From: Bacillota bacterium
GTDB taxonomy: Bacteria; Bacillota; Clostridia; Lachnospirales; Lachnospiraceae
Direction: 5' to 3'
DNA: 64,000 nucleotides
NCBI GenBank assembly: GCA_023411555.1
Contig: JAEYOQ010000008.1
Location: 29,815 to 93,814 of the forward strand
Part shown: piece after piece, positions 27,956-37,469 of the stretch
How the letters are laid out: each line of letters opens with the position of its first letter
Numbering within the stretch: position 1 is the first letter of the stretch
Position numbers and translations under genes: made by a program
Notes under the pieces: generated by a model
Seen by the model: the letters and a program-made list of their open reading frames with translations, nothing else
What the model was told of the DNA's origin: nothing
Databases searched by the model: none

Positions 27956-27967
27956 CAATATATATTG
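27956..27967. promoter_or_regulatory. Candidate IolR operator
   Basis: CAATATATATTG is a perfect 12-bp palindrome in the divergent iolR-iolG gap. It overlaps a minus-strand -35-like TTGATT (with TAATAT 16 bp on) that would drive iolR. Assignment to IolR is inference from position. Confidence 0.35.
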
Positions 27968-28020
27968 TTTTATTCGGATCGTTTTTAATATATTTTACAT
28001 ATATTCTTATTAACTTTTAG

Positions 28021-28049
28021 TTGTATTTCAGTTATTATCATGCTATAAT
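28021..28049 (+). promoter_or_regulatory. Promoter of iolG with extended -10
   Basis: TTGTAT (28021-28026), 17 bp spacing, and TATAAT (28044-28049) with TGC directly before it, giving the extended -10 TGnTATAAT. It lies 50-80 bp before the ATG at 28101. Confidence 0.7.
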
Positions 28050-28100
28050 CTATAGCATATTCACAAAAATATACCAACTACTAGAAAGGGAAATAAAATC

Positions 28101-29114
28101 ATGTTAAATATCGGTATTATTGGTGCAGGAAGAATCGGTAAAGTACATGCTGAGAGTATTACATATCACGTAAAGGATGCAAAGGTTGTAGCAATTGCAG
28201 ATCCCTATATGAATGATGCAACCATGGAATGGGCAAAAAGCTTAGGAATACAGAAGGTACATACAGATTATCGTAACATCCTGCAGGATGACGAAATCCA
28301 TGCAGTCCTTATCTGTTCCTCAACAGATACACATGCAGATATTTCAATTGAAGCAATCAAGGCTAATAAGCATGTATTCTGTGAAAAACCCATCTCACAG
28401 GACTTAGCTAAAATCAAGGCTGTTATGGAAGCTCTTGACCAGTCCAATGTTAAATTCCAGGTTGGTTTTAACCGCCGTTTCGATCACAATTTCGAGGCAG
28501 TCCGTAAAGCGGTAGAAGAAGGAAAGATTGGCGATGTACATGTTGTAAAGGTAACCTCCAGAGATCCTGAGGCTCCTCCGCTTGAGTATGTAAAGGTATC
28601 CGGTGGTATGTTCCTTGACATGACCATTCATGATTTTGATATGGTTCGTTATCTGACCTCCAGCGATGTTGTCGAGGTATATGCAAGCGGTACTGCTTTA
28701 GTTAACCCCGCCATCAAGGATGCAGGCGATATCGATACCGCTATCATTACCATGAAGCTGGCCAATGGTGCCCTTGCTGTCATTGACAACTCCAGAAAAG
28801 CTGATTACGGCTATGATCAACGTGCAGAGGTCTTCGGTTCCAAGGGTCAGGTCGCAGTTACCAATGATGCAGGCTCTACCGCAGTTCTTAGTACCGCAGC
28901 CGGTGTCACAGGAGAAAAACCCTTATACTTCTTCCTTGAGCGCTATATGGCTTCCTTCTCCAAAGAAGTATCCCTGTTCGTTCAGGCAGCACTCAATGAT
29001 ACTGAGGTTCCTGTAAATATTAATGATGGTTTACAACCGGTATTGATTGCCAAGGCAGCGAAAAAGTCTCTGGATGAAAATCGTCCGGTACTGCTTTCAG
29101 AAATCACCATGTAA
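28101..29114 (+). CDS. iolG: Inositol 2-dehydrogenase
   Basis: Oxidises myo-inositol to scyllo-inosose with NAD, the first step of the pathway. A 337-residue GFO/IDH/MocA oxidoreductase: NAD motif GIIGAGRIGKVHA at the N-terminus, EKPI with the conserved Lys, and FLDMTIHDFDMVRYL with the catalytic Asp/His. It is transcribed divergently from iolR. AAAGGG precedes the ATG, and a strong terminator follows. No inositol transporter is next to it. Confidence 0.93.
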   Translation: MLNIGIIGAGRIGKVHAESITYHVKDAKVVAIADPYMNDATMEWAKSLGIQKVHTDYRNILQDDEIHAVLICSSTDTHADISIEAIKANKHVFCEKPISQDLAKIKAVMEALDQSNVKFQVGFNRRFDHNFEAVRKAVEEGKIGDVHVVKVTSRDPEAPPLEYVKVSGGMFLDMTIHDFDMVRYLTSSDVVEVYASGTALVNPAIKDAGDIDTAIITMKLANGALAVIDNSRKADYGYDQRAEVFGSKGQVAVTNDAGSTAVLSTAAGVTGEKPLYFFLERYMASFSKEVSLFVQAALNDTEVPVNINDGLQPVLIAKAAKKSLDENRPVLLSEITM

Positions 29115-29154
29115 TACATTACCCAATCTAAATTAATATAAAGTATTTTTTACA

Positions 29155-29185
29155 GAGGCTGTCATAGGATGACAGCCTCCTTTTT
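29155..29185 (+). terminator. Terminator after iolG
   Basis: GAGGCTGTCAT (29155-29165) pairs perfectly with 29169-29179 around AGG, followed by C and five T. Confidence 0.88.
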
Positions 29186-29243
29186 ACACCTTGTAATTAC
29201 TACTTTATCCATTCTTATACACACCGCAAGACTCCAATTAAGC

Positions 29244-31436
29244 TTAATCTACAGCTATAATGTGAATGAGCTTACCCAGATAATCTCCCCACATATTATC
29301 AATTGAAAGACCTGCATGCATCAACGCACCACCGCTTAGCATGACCCCTGTCTCCTCAATACGGTATATCGTATTCTCACATAACCCCTTCAGGCGAACA
29401 CGACGGGTACTGTAGTTTGGTCGTGCCATAACCTGAATATAGGTAACCAGTGCTTCCTTCCTATCCTTTGATACCACTTGGATACAATCATATTCATGAT
29501 TACTCTGATAGGAGGCTATCCGGTAATAATCACCGGTGCGGATCAAATCATTGAATTTATGGTAGGTCGCTACCTGTTCAGGGATCAGCATTCGATCCTC
29601 TTCCGGTATCTTCGTAATATCCAGCTCATAGCCGAAGGTTCCTGCAAGTGCCACATAACCTCTGGTTGCAAAGGGGGTACTACGACCATTGGAGTGGCTT
29701 GGGCAATCTGCGATGTGAGCACCCATAGTAGACAGGGGGTAAATTAGGGCTGTTCCCTCTTGTATCCGCAGTCGCTCAATTGCATCGGTATCATCGGAGC
29801 ACCAGATTTGAGGGCTGTAATATAACATTCCCGGATCGTATCTTCCACCACCGCTGGAGCAATTCTCAAGCAACAGATTCGGAAAATCACTGATCAGACG
29901 CTCCTGCATCTCATATAAGCCTAGGACATAGCGATGATAAAGCTCTCCCTGTGAATCTGCATCAAGGCATACACTTCCAAGGTCCGTCAACGAACGGTTC
30001 ATATCCCATTTCACATATTCGATATTCGCTGATCTCAGGACTTTAGCCATACTGTCATAGATTGCATCCCTAACTTCTTTCCTTGAGATATCTAGTACAT
30101 ACTGATTCCGATTAAGTGCGCCGGTACGTCCGGGAATTTGTATTGCCCAATCCGGATGCGCCCGATATAAATCTGAATCCGGAGAAATCATCTCGGGTTC
30201 GAACCATAGTCCCAGCTTCATTCCTAATTTATTAACTTCTGTTGCAAGGTACGATAAGCCGCCCTTCAGCTTTTCTTCATTCACTACCCAGTCACCCAAA
30301 GCTGAATTATCATCATTTCTTGCACCAAACCAGCCGTCATCAATTACCAGCATCTCAATCCCAAGTGTAGAGGCTTCTCTTGCTATACTAAGTAGCTTCT
30401 CACTATCGAAATCAAAATAAGTCGCTTCCCAGTTATTAATCAATATAGGACGCTTTTTATCACGATATTCTCCCCTGATTAAGTGAGAACGATATAAATC
30501 GTGGAAGGTTCTTGTCATCTGGCCGATACCCTCTGAGGAATAGACAAGTACTGCCTCGGGAGAGGTAAAGCTCTCACCCTGCTCCAGCTTCCAGCTAAAA
30601 TCAACCGGATTGATCCCTATGGTCGCCCGAAGGGAACCAAACTGCACCACCTCAGCCTGAGCCATGAAGTTACCCGAATACACCAGATGCATTCCATATA
30701 CCTCGCCGTTATCCTCATTCGCATCCTTATCCATAACTGCCAAGAAGGGTTGCTCTTGATGTGAGGATACCCCTCTAAGAGAGGAAATCAGTTGCTTTCC
30801 GTCCGTAATTCTTCTACGGTTAATCATCCTCTCCCTTGACCAGAGGCCATAAAGGGTCAGCATATCATATTCCCGGTTGTCCATATCAAGACAGGCTGAC
30901 AATACCTTCGTCAGATAGATGCTATCCTCTGATCCATTCTGAATTCGAACACTTCGGGTAATTACATCCAGCTCTTCAAATACAGTGTAAAGCAGTACAA
31001 TCTGAAGCTTCAAAACCTTATCTTCACAGATAAGCTCCAGTGTCGTACAGGCTTTGGAATCACCAAAGGTTGCCGGAAGCCCTTCAAGCTTCGGCTTACC
31101 TGGATAGATTTTATGAGTAACATAGGATAGGCTACAAGCAGAATGTCCCAGCTTGGTTTTCACACTGAGACAGGACTCACGAAAGTCGCCAATCCCATGG
31201 GTAGAATACTCCATCGGTAAGCTATCCATAAAGGAAACTCTGTCCCGATTGTTTCTGGAAGGAACCTTTGCTCCATTATCAGTACGTAATAGATAGGTCA
31301 AGTCTTCATCCACTACTCTCTTTCCATAATAGATGTGGCCTACAAAATTTTCATCATCGACTATACCGATCATATAGGTTGATTTTGGTGTATCTAATTT
31401 AAAGATACGATTATTTTCACAATATCTTATTCCCAT
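29244..31436 (-). CDS. GH36 alpha-galactosidase
   Basis: Removes terminal alpha-1,6-galactose from oligosaccharides such as raffinose or galactomannan fragments. The 730-residue length is that of the tetrameric bacterial GH36 group. The nucleophile is Asp478 in YVKWDMNR and the acid/base Asp548 in WCSDDTDAIERL; VIDDGWFGARNDD and ENCSSGGGRYDPGMLYY are also typical. It has no signal peptide and is cytoplasmic. AAGGAG precedes the ATG. It is the last gene of the minus-strand glycan locus, 29 bp after the MBL-fold gene. Confidence 0.95.
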   Translation of the reverse strand: MGIRYCENNRIFKLDTPKSTYMIGIVDDENFVGHIYYGKRVVDEDLTYLLRTDNGAKVPSRNNRDRVSFMDSLPMEYSTHGIGDFRESCLSVKTKLGHSACSLSYVTHKIYPGKPKLEGLPATFGDSKACTTLELICEDKVLKLQIVLLYTVFEELDVITRSVRIQNGSEDSIYLTKVLSACLDMDNREYDMLTLYGLWSRERMINRRRITDGKQLISSLRGVSSHQEQPFLAVMDKDANEDNGEVYGMHLVYSGNFMAQAEVVQFGSLRATIGINPVDFSWKLEQGESFTSPEAVLVYSSEGIGQMTRTFHDLYRSHLIRGEYRDKKRPILINNWEATYFDFDSEKLLSIAREASTLGIEMLVIDDGWFGARNDDNSALGDWVVNEEKLKGGLSYLATEVNKLGMKLGLWFEPEMISPDSDLYRAHPDWAIQIPGRTGALNRNQYVLDISRKEVRDAIYDSMAKVLRSANIEYVKWDMNRSLTDLGSVCLDADSQGELYHRYVLGLYEMQERLISDFPNLLLENCSSGGGRYDPGMLYYSPQIWCSDDTDAIERLRIQEGTALIYPLSTMGAHIADCPSHSNGRSTPFATRGYVALAGTFGYELDITKIPEEDRMLIPEQVATYHKFNDLIRTGDYYRIASYQSNHEYDCIQVVSKDRKEALVTYIQVMARPNYSTRRVRLKGLCENTIYRIEETGVMLSGGALMHAGLSIDNMWGDYLGKLIHIIAVD

Positions 31437-31465
31437 TATTTATCTCCTTCTATAACAGCCTATAG

Positions 31466-32290
31466 CTATACCTCTATTACCATACCATCATAGGATACCA
31501 AAAAATCTACCTTGTCAGCCTCTTCAACCATCTGTTCGTGCAACCATCCTCCATTATGGGAGAAATGATTTACAATCCATTTTGTATTATCATCAGCTAG
31601 ACCAAGATCAATTAAGCGTTTTCGTTCCTTCACCGCATCGACAAGCCCCATATGATTGTTCCCATCTGCTTCACTCTGGGTAGTGCAATCCAGACTCACA
31701 AGATCCAGATATACCTTGTTATTCTTAAGATATTCTATTGTCTCATCGGGGAGAGCACCGGTATCATGTGCGTACAGCATCGCCTTATTTCCTTGAATAA
31801 TCTCATAAATAAGACATTCTTCCCGCCTGTCATGGAGGGCTAACAGCGGAATCACGGTATAGTCCTTGATTGATATCTTTTCAAATGGTTCCGCTTTATG
31901 AAAAACGAAGCGGTCCTCCACCTTATCTACATCCGGAACCTCGGACCATATTCTGTTTTTTACACTATCATTACCATAGACATGAAGCAAATCACGCTGA
32001 TGGGCAAAGGGTTCTCTTAGCATCTCCAGATCCGCCGGATGAAAGTGATCCGTGTGGCTATGGGTTACCAACAAATGCTGCACCTTTTCCAAATCCAGAC
32101 CATATACGAGACTATGCATATTCGTATCCGGTGTTAAATCAATCAGTAAATCATCATTAATCAATGCCTGTGATCTAGTTCGTATATTCTTCCCTTTCAG
32201 GCGCTTTGCCTCCTTGCATAACTCACAATTGCAAAATATTCCAGGCCAGCCTTCACCGGCTGCCGTTCCGTAATAAGTTAATTTCATCAT
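31466..32290 (-). CDS. MBL-fold metallo-hydrolase, PhnP-like
   Basis: A 274-residue metallo-beta-lactamase-fold protein with the metal motif HSHTDHF, a later AHDTG and a C-terminal NHFSHNGG. The N-terminal FCNCELCKEAK holds three cysteines, similar to the extra zinc site of PhnP-like phosphodiesterases. The substrate is unknown; a cyclic sugar phosphate is a guess from the locus. It is directly upstream of the GH36 gene and probably co-transcribed. Confidence 0.8.
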   Translation of the reverse strand: MMKLTYYGTAAGEGWPGIFCNCELCKEAKRLKGKNIRTRSQALINDDLLIDLTPDTNMHSLVYGLDLEKVQHLLVTHSHTDHFHPADLEMLREPFAHQRDLLHVYGNDSVKNRIWSEVPDVDKVEDRFVFHKAEPFEKISIKDYTVIPLLALHDRREECLIYEIIQGNKAMLYAHDTGALPDETIEYLKNNKVYLDLVSLDCTTQSEADGNNHMGLVDAVKERKRLIDLGLADDNTKWIVNHFSHNGGWLHEQMVEEADKVDFLVSYDGMVIEV

Positions 32291-32387
32291 TAAGCCCTGC
32301 CCTTCTTATATAAATGCTAAGTTTATTAACCTTTTTTATCATATATCTAAAAATTAGCTACTACTCCGATTTATTATGCATATAAAA

Positions 32388-32470
32388 GAGCGACTATAAA
32401 ATATCTATATATCCCTCTAATGTCCTTTTATAAACATTCGAAATCATAAGATTATATTTTACAGCCGCTC
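32388..32470 (-). terminator. Terminator after the DUF5054 gene
   Basis: Arms 32388-32404 and 32454-32470 pair over 17 positions with two G-U pairs on the minus strand (mismatches on the plus), followed by CTTTTAT. It separates the DUF5054 gene from the MBL/GH36 pair. Confidence 0.65.
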
Positions 32471-32574
32471 CTTATCGTATCCTTAAGCTTTTACTACCTT
32501 TTATTATATATTATATTGAAGTATCAAAAGTCATACAATTACTTCGTATCGTCCATTTGCACAACAAATAATTG

Positions 32575-35097
32575 TTATCTTTTTTTCAACAGGAAGGAAT
32601 ATATGCCATAGGGCTTAACTTCAAATTCCAGTAATTCCGGCACTTGACTTCCACACACATTGTTATTTAAGTCAGCCGGTACGATATCATAGCCATCTAT
32701 TCGCAGTTTTCTGGTTGCTGACCTTCCCGATAATTCTCTGAGTCGTATCACTAATCCATCCATTACTTCTCTTACGCTAATGACCTGCATATGCTCCGGG
32801 AGTGTGAGACAGTCCATAACCAAACTATGACTAGTCACTTCGATCCCTTCCTGCAGCATCGAGGCTCTCTCTAAATTATCCGCCTCCTGATCCTTTTTGA
32901 ACCCATATAATACGTAACGGTAGCTTAAATCTCCACCAAACCACTGAGGAAAATTAGTTCCCCACATATTATTAAAGAGATTAAAGTACATAACCGGCTC
33001 TTCCGGTGAGTGATAGGTTGGTCTATACTGATATACTCCCGTCTCACCCAAGGCTACCAGAGGAGTATCCTTTGTTACAATACATACTCCGCACTCTTCG
33101 TCCCTTGCTGATATATAATTCTCAAGACAATAAAATACATGATTTGCATGATCTTCAATATCTGTAGCAGGATCCAGTACTGTATTAGATTTATTGATGC
33201 GATATATCTGCTTCTTATGATCGGTGGGAAACAGAATGGAACCCGATTCAATATAAGGAGTCTCACTCTTATTTTGTAAACTCACATTGAGGTAGATCTC
33301 ATCACCGGCCGGCGGTAAAGTTATCTCAAGCATCACCTTCTCGGCATCCCCATACTTCTTAGAGCTCTCTCTGGTGACGAAATTCAATGTCAGGGTGTCA
33401 AGATCGATGGAATAATTCTCAAATCTCGGACGATAGGTTTTATGCTCACAATCCGGATATGCCTCCCTGCCATAATCCTGAATCCCCCAAGTGGAGAAGC
33501 GATATGCGAAGTCTCTAAGATAACTTGTAACATCTTGAATGCCATAACGATCATATTGATAAGAAAATACGGATTGATTCTCATTCTTTTGTAATAGAAC
33601 CGATGCCAAATCCTTATCATATAGTTCGAAGATATCTCCCGTCTTCTCTGAAAATGTCAGGCGGTAACGATGATTCTCAATCACACCCCTCTGATCCTGC
33701 TTACTTATCGACAATGCTCCACTATATTGGGTTCCTTCCGTTATATGAATTGGTACTGTCTTAAAAGGTGGCAGCTCAGATACAAAGCAGGACCACTCCC
33801 CATTAATTTTTGTTAACGGAAGCGATACATCTCCGTATTTTACACTACAGCCTGAAAGCTCTTTCTCCAAGTTCTTCAAGGATACCCAACCGGTATAGGA
33901 ACGGCTGCCCGGATTAAATAAATTAAGAGATACATCACTCTTAGCATTAACAAGCTGTCTTATCTTTCCTAAAGTCTGTACACTATTGTCCGCTCTGTCC
34001 CGTTGTTCTTGCCATGACCGCTCCATATATGTATAATTGTCTTTTTGCTTTTCCTTTAGGAATTCCTTCTTTCGATAGACACGCTTCGGACCAAGCCAGG
34101 TCTTAACATCGGCTCCCCAAGTATGTTCTTCAAAGAGGTCGATATCATCATAATATTGATCCAGTAAGTTAGAGTAGTCATCCTTCGTCTCAATTCCAGA
34201 CTCAAGACGCTGCTTCATTCTAAGGGCCTGAAGTCTTCTTACTTCTGATCTTGTTTCACGCACCATACCAACTTCCTTAGGATAAGCACCAATTCCATGG
34301 ATCCAGGTATCAGCCAGGTCCTTCGTTATGGTTGGAAGCTTAGATAAATCACTCTTTGAGAGTTCTTTATAAAAATCATCCAAGGAACCGCAGACTATCT
34401 CCACATCAGGATATTTTTTTCTGATGTCATCAACCAATTTATGTATTACCTCTACCGATTGTGGACCACAGTTATCCTGTGTCTGCATCAAGGCCATCCA
34501 CACCGGGTAATCCCAATCATCTGGTGGAAGTAAAGAGGTGCCATATCCACCCTTACTATACATCGTCAGTACCCGTTCTCCACTTGGCGACTGCCAGTGG
34601 AACAGGAAAGGAACCTTAGGAGGGGTCGCAAATTCATTGCAGCCCAGATGAAGAAACTTAATCCCTGCCCCAGATAAAATCTGCGGAAGCATAATTCCAT
34701 GTCCGGGAACATCCGTCATTTTTGCTGCAATTGGATAAGGCTTGTTATACTTTATGGATAGCTCACGGCCATAGCGAAGACCTTCAACGAACTCCTCGAC
34801 ACTGCAAAAATCGGTATGAGATGTATATGGTAATGCATGCCATACAATCTGCCCATCTTCTATCAATTGCTCCAAATCCTTCTTTAAATCATCTCTACAT
34901 TGCTGCGTTATGACTTTCAGAGGCCAGGCAGGCATCGTCCATACATACTTAAGCGGCCCCATATGCTTCGTTGCTTTACAGGTTGCAATAACTTCCTTTA
35001 GCATGGAGTCACCATATTGTTCGATTACTCGGCTGGACAAATCCGTGAAACCGATATCAAAGTGCGTCTTAAATACTAGAACTATTTTCTTAACCAT
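32575..35097 (-). CDS. DUF5054 protein, GH38-like glycosidase candidate
   Basis: About 840 residues. The N-terminal FKTHFDIGFTDL and KMTDVPGHG resemble the metal and catalytic regions of GH38 alpha-mannosidases, followed by a helical middle and a beta-rich C-terminal half. I recall the family as DUF5054; its activity is not established as far as I know. The ATG of MVKKIVLVF with GATGAGG upstream is the likely start; the frame continues to a TTG at 35115. No signal peptide is present. The neighbours (GH36, GH38, Opp importer) support a cytoplasmic glycan role. Confidence 0.8.
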   Translation of the reverse strand: MVKKIVLVFKTHFDIGFTDLSSRVIEQYGDSMLKEVIATCKATKHMGPLKYVWTMPAWPLKVITQQCRDDLKKDLEQLIEDGQIVWHALPYTSHTDFCSVEEFVEGLRYGRELSIKYNKPYPIAAKMTDVPGHGIMLPQILSGAGIKFLHLGCNEFATPPKVPFLFHWQSPSGERVLTMYSKGGYGTSLLPPDDWDYPVWMALMQTQDNCGPQSVEVIHKLVDDIRKKYPDVEIVCGSLDDFYKELSKSDLSKLPTITKDLADTWIHGIGAYPKEVGMVRETRSEVRRLQALRMKQRLESGIETKDDYSNLLDQYYDDIDLFEEHTWGADVKTWLGPKRVYRKKEFLKEKQKDNYTYMERSWQEQRDRADNSVQTLGKIRQLVNAKSDVSLNLFNPGSRSYTGWVSLKNLEKELSGCSVKYGDVSLPLTKINGEWSCFVSELPPFKTVPIHITEGTQYSGALSISKQDQRGVIENHRYRLTFSEKTGDIFELYDKDLASVLLQKNENQSVFSYQYDRYGIQDVTSYLRDFAYRFSTWGIQDYGREAYPDCEHKTYRPRFENYSIDLDTLTLNFVTRESSKKYGDAEKVMLEITLPPAGDEIYLNVSLQNKSETPYIESGSILFPTDHKKQIYRINKSNTVLDPATDIEDHANHVFYCLENYISARDEECGVCIVTKDTPLVALGETGVYQYRPTYHSPEEPVMYFNLFNNMWGTNFPQWFGGDLSYRYVLYGFKKDQEADNLERASMLQEGIEVTSHSLVMDCLTLPEHMQVISVREVMDGLVIRLRELSGRSATRKLRIDGYDIVPADLNNNVCGSQVPELLEFEVKPYGIYSFLLKKR

Positions 35098-35177
35098 AGG
35101 AACCTCATCTTTCAATTCGTAATCTTATGCTACCGTCCACATTTGAGGTGCTCTGGTTGCATAAGGGATTAGTGCCA

Positions 35178-35843
35178 CTATACGCTGCTGATCCCCAATT
35201 TTTTCAGTAAGTGCTCAATTCTTCTCGGAATAATCCGATATAATTCATCCCAGGTTACAATAATATCTTCGTTATATGGAGCTGGGACAAATTCCAATGT
35301 TGGATGAAATGAGAAGTTCTCTCTGATATAGCTACATATCTGATAATTCAGGTAGGAATTTGTATGCAAAAGTCCTTTGAATAAATTATTTACTAACAAG
35401 CCTCCGGTCCCTGCATATTTATGACAGACCACATCTACATCACTAAATAGCAGAAAGAGCTTTCCATCCGGGAATACAGCATGCTTACCCGGCTGAATGT
35501 AGATTGGAATATGAGTTTCCTCTTCTAATACCTTGGAATATTGAAAACAGTTCATATGGCTGCCATGAGCGCTCGCTTCTCCATCTACCACATTACCATC
35601 GTGTCCGACATAGACCCAAAAATGCTCCAAGTCATACATATGCTGTATGTCAAAATCATAATAAAGTTGATATTCTATTACAAATGCTACCTTATCCGTA
35701 TCAATCCAGATATCACGGTCAAAAGACCTGCTTCTACCTGAGGTTCTGATAATATCATAGCCAATCTGATCAATGGTAAAGGGCTCATTCTTATCAAAAT
35801 AAAGATGTGGCGCATACTTGATCGCCAATTCACGATCTGTCAT
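35178..35843 (-). CDS. NPP1/Vps62-like hypothetical protein
   Basis: A 221-residue protein that starts with YAPHLYFDKNEPF (residues 10-22), then YDLEHFWVYVG (70-80) and SAHG (91-94). This order recalls the NPP1/necrosis-inducing and Vps62-like superfamily, where HDWE and SAHG-type motifs bind metal; here the first motif reads DLEH. The match is weak and by eye. It lacks a signal peptide, unlike secreted NPP1 toxins, so it probably acts in the cytoplasm. It lies between the DUF5054 gene and the HAD gene on the same strand. GGAGGAG precedes the ATG. Confidence 0.55.
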   Translation of the reverse strand: MTDRELAIKYAPHLYFDKNEPFTIDQIGYDIIRTSGRSRSFDRDIWIDTDKVAFVIEYQLYYDFDIQHMYDLEHFWVYVGHDGNVVDGEASAHGSHMNCFQYSKVLEEETHIPIYIQPGKHAVFPDGKLFLLFSDVDVVCHKYAGTGGLLVNNLFKGLLHTNSYLNYQICSYIRENFSFHPTLEFVPAPYNEDIIVTWDELYRIIPRRIEHLLKKLGISSV

Positions 35844-35881
35844 ATTTTTTCCCTCTCCTCCTATTACTTCTGTACGCTATA

Positions 35882-36436
35882 TCATATATTCCTTTTTATA
35901 CTTTTCTTATCGTTTATCATATGCTCCAGCTCCTCCATAAGCTCGAACAGCTTATCCGGAGCATCCAGAATATAGTCCGGTGTTTCCTCCTGATTGACAG
36001 GATTCATGTCATAGCGAGGGCTATAATTTGCTAATATAGAGACAATTCCCATTCTGTTCGCCCCAATAATATCCCTCTTGATATTATTTCCTATCATTAC
36101 AATACGGTGCTTATCACTATCTGTTAAGCCAAGCTCCTTCATAGCATGCTGGAACATGATTGGTGCAGGCTTTTCCTGACCAAGCTCACCTGAGATTGCC
36201 TTAGCACTAAAGCAATAATCCAATTCATGAGAAAGATAGATGTTATCAAAGGAGGTTTTGGTTCCATCTGCTACAAGAGCTATAGTATAGCCATTGTCAT
36301 AAAGCTTAGCCAGGTTCTCCTTGGCTCCTGGGAATAGCTGTGCTTTAAGCACAGTTCCCATCTCATTTTTTACCTCAGTCGACTCATCTACCAGGGTATC
36401 ACCGCTATCTATAAATACAATCAATTCTTTTTTCAT
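35882..36436 (-). CDS. HAD-family hydrolase with altered motif I
   Basis: A 184-residue Rossmannoid HAD protein. Motif I is DSGDT (residues 10-14): the nucleophile Asp10 is kept but the usual second Asp at position 12 is Gly. The motif III Lys appears in GQEKPAP and motif IV is IGNNIKRDIIGA, with the first Asp changed to Asn. Reduced or different activity is possible. It follows oppF by 28 bp and has a weak RBS, so it may be translated at low level. A sugar-phosphatase role is only a context guess. Confidence 0.75.
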   Translation of the reverse strand: MKKELIVFIDSGDTLVDESTEVKNEMGTVLKAQLFPGAKENLAKLYDNGYTIALVADGTKTSFDNIYLSHELDYCFSAKAISGELGQEKPAPIMFQHAMKELGLTDSDKHRIVMIGNNIKRDIIGANRMGIVSILANYSPRYDMNPVNQEETPDYILDAPDKLFELMEELEHMINDKKSIKRNI

Positions 36437-36464
36437 ATTTTTATTTGGTCACTGTAGCAATAAA

Positions 36465-37457
36465 TTATTCCTTGATAATCCCACGGAGCTTTAATTCACC
36501 CGCTCTATGACATGCCACGTAATGTCCCTTCTCCATTTCTATAAAATTAACATCCTCTGTTTTACATTTGTCGATGCAGTATTTACATCTTGTGTGGAAA
36601 AAGCATCCCGAGGGCGGATTTGCCGGATTTGGAATCTCTCCCTGCAATGGAATTCTCTCATTTTCAAGGGTAGGATCTGCAATTGGTACAGCAGAGATCA
36701 GTGCTTCCGTATAGGGGTGCAAAGGATTCTTGAATAATTCTCCGCTTGTGGTATACTCTACCATCTTCCCTAGATACATAACACCCACTTTATCCGAGAT
36801 ATGTTCAACTACCGATAGATCATGACTAATGAACAGATAGGTCAGCTTCAACTCCTTCTGCAAGTCCATCAATAGGTTTACCACCTGAGCCTGAACGGAT
36901 ACGTCAAGGGCAGATACCGCTTCATCGCATACGATCAGACGAGGATACAGTACAAGAGCTCTGGCAATACCAATTCTTTGACGCTGTCCACCAGAAAAGG
37001 CATGGGGATAGCGCTTGAGATAACTGGGATTTAAACCAACCTTAACCGCTATCTCCTTTACACGAGCTTCAATCTCCTTCTTGGATAGTTTAAAATTCGC
37101 TCTTAAGGGTTCTGAAATAATGTCAAATACCGTCATACGCGGGTCCAAAGAAGAAAAAGGATCCTGAAAAATCATCTGTATCTCTTTTCGAATGGTTTTC
37201 ATGGAAGCCTTATCGATCTTCTGTAAGTTATACTCCGTTCCATCCTCAGCAAGATATAACACCTCACCTGCAGTCGCATCAACTGCTTTTACGATGCAAC
37301 GACCAAGTGTGGTTTTGCCACAGCCAGACTCACCAACAATACCGACAGTCTCACCCTCATTTACCTCAAAGCTCACATTATTCACAGCTCTTACATCAAC
37401 TTTTTTTGAAGAGAAGGTCTTGCTCATTTCTTTTACTTTTAATATCGTTTTCGACAT
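36465..37457 (-). CDS. Oligopeptide/oligosaccharide ABC importer ATPase (OppF type)
   Basis: A 330-residue ATPase of the Opp/Dpp class with Walker A GESGCGKT, signature SGGQRQR and Walker B LIVCDEA, then the C-terminal Opp extension with cysteines (CFFHTRCKYCIDKC) that may bind a metal cluster. It pairs with the OppD-type ATPase upstream, 12 bp away. Position in a glycoside-hydrolase locus suggests sugar rather than peptide import, as for Thermotoga Opp-type sugar importers. Confidence 0.92.
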   Translation of the reverse strand: MSKTILKVKEMSKTFSSKKVDVRAVNNVSFEVNEGETVGIVGESGCGKTTLGRCIVKAVDATAGEVLYLAEDGTEYNLQKIDKASMKTIRKEIQMIFQDPFSSLDPRMTVFDIISEPLRANFKLSKKEIEARVKEIAVKVGLNPSYLKRYPHAFSGGQRQRIGIARALVLYPRLIVCDEAVSALDVSVQAQVVNLLMDLQKELKLTYLFISHDLSVVEHISDKVGVMYLGKMVEYTTSGELFKNPLHPYTEALISAVPIADPTLENERIPLQGEIPNPANPPSGCFFHTRCKYCIDKCKTEDVNFIEMEKGHYVACHRAGELKLRGIIKE

Positions 37458-37469
37458 AACAATCCCTCC

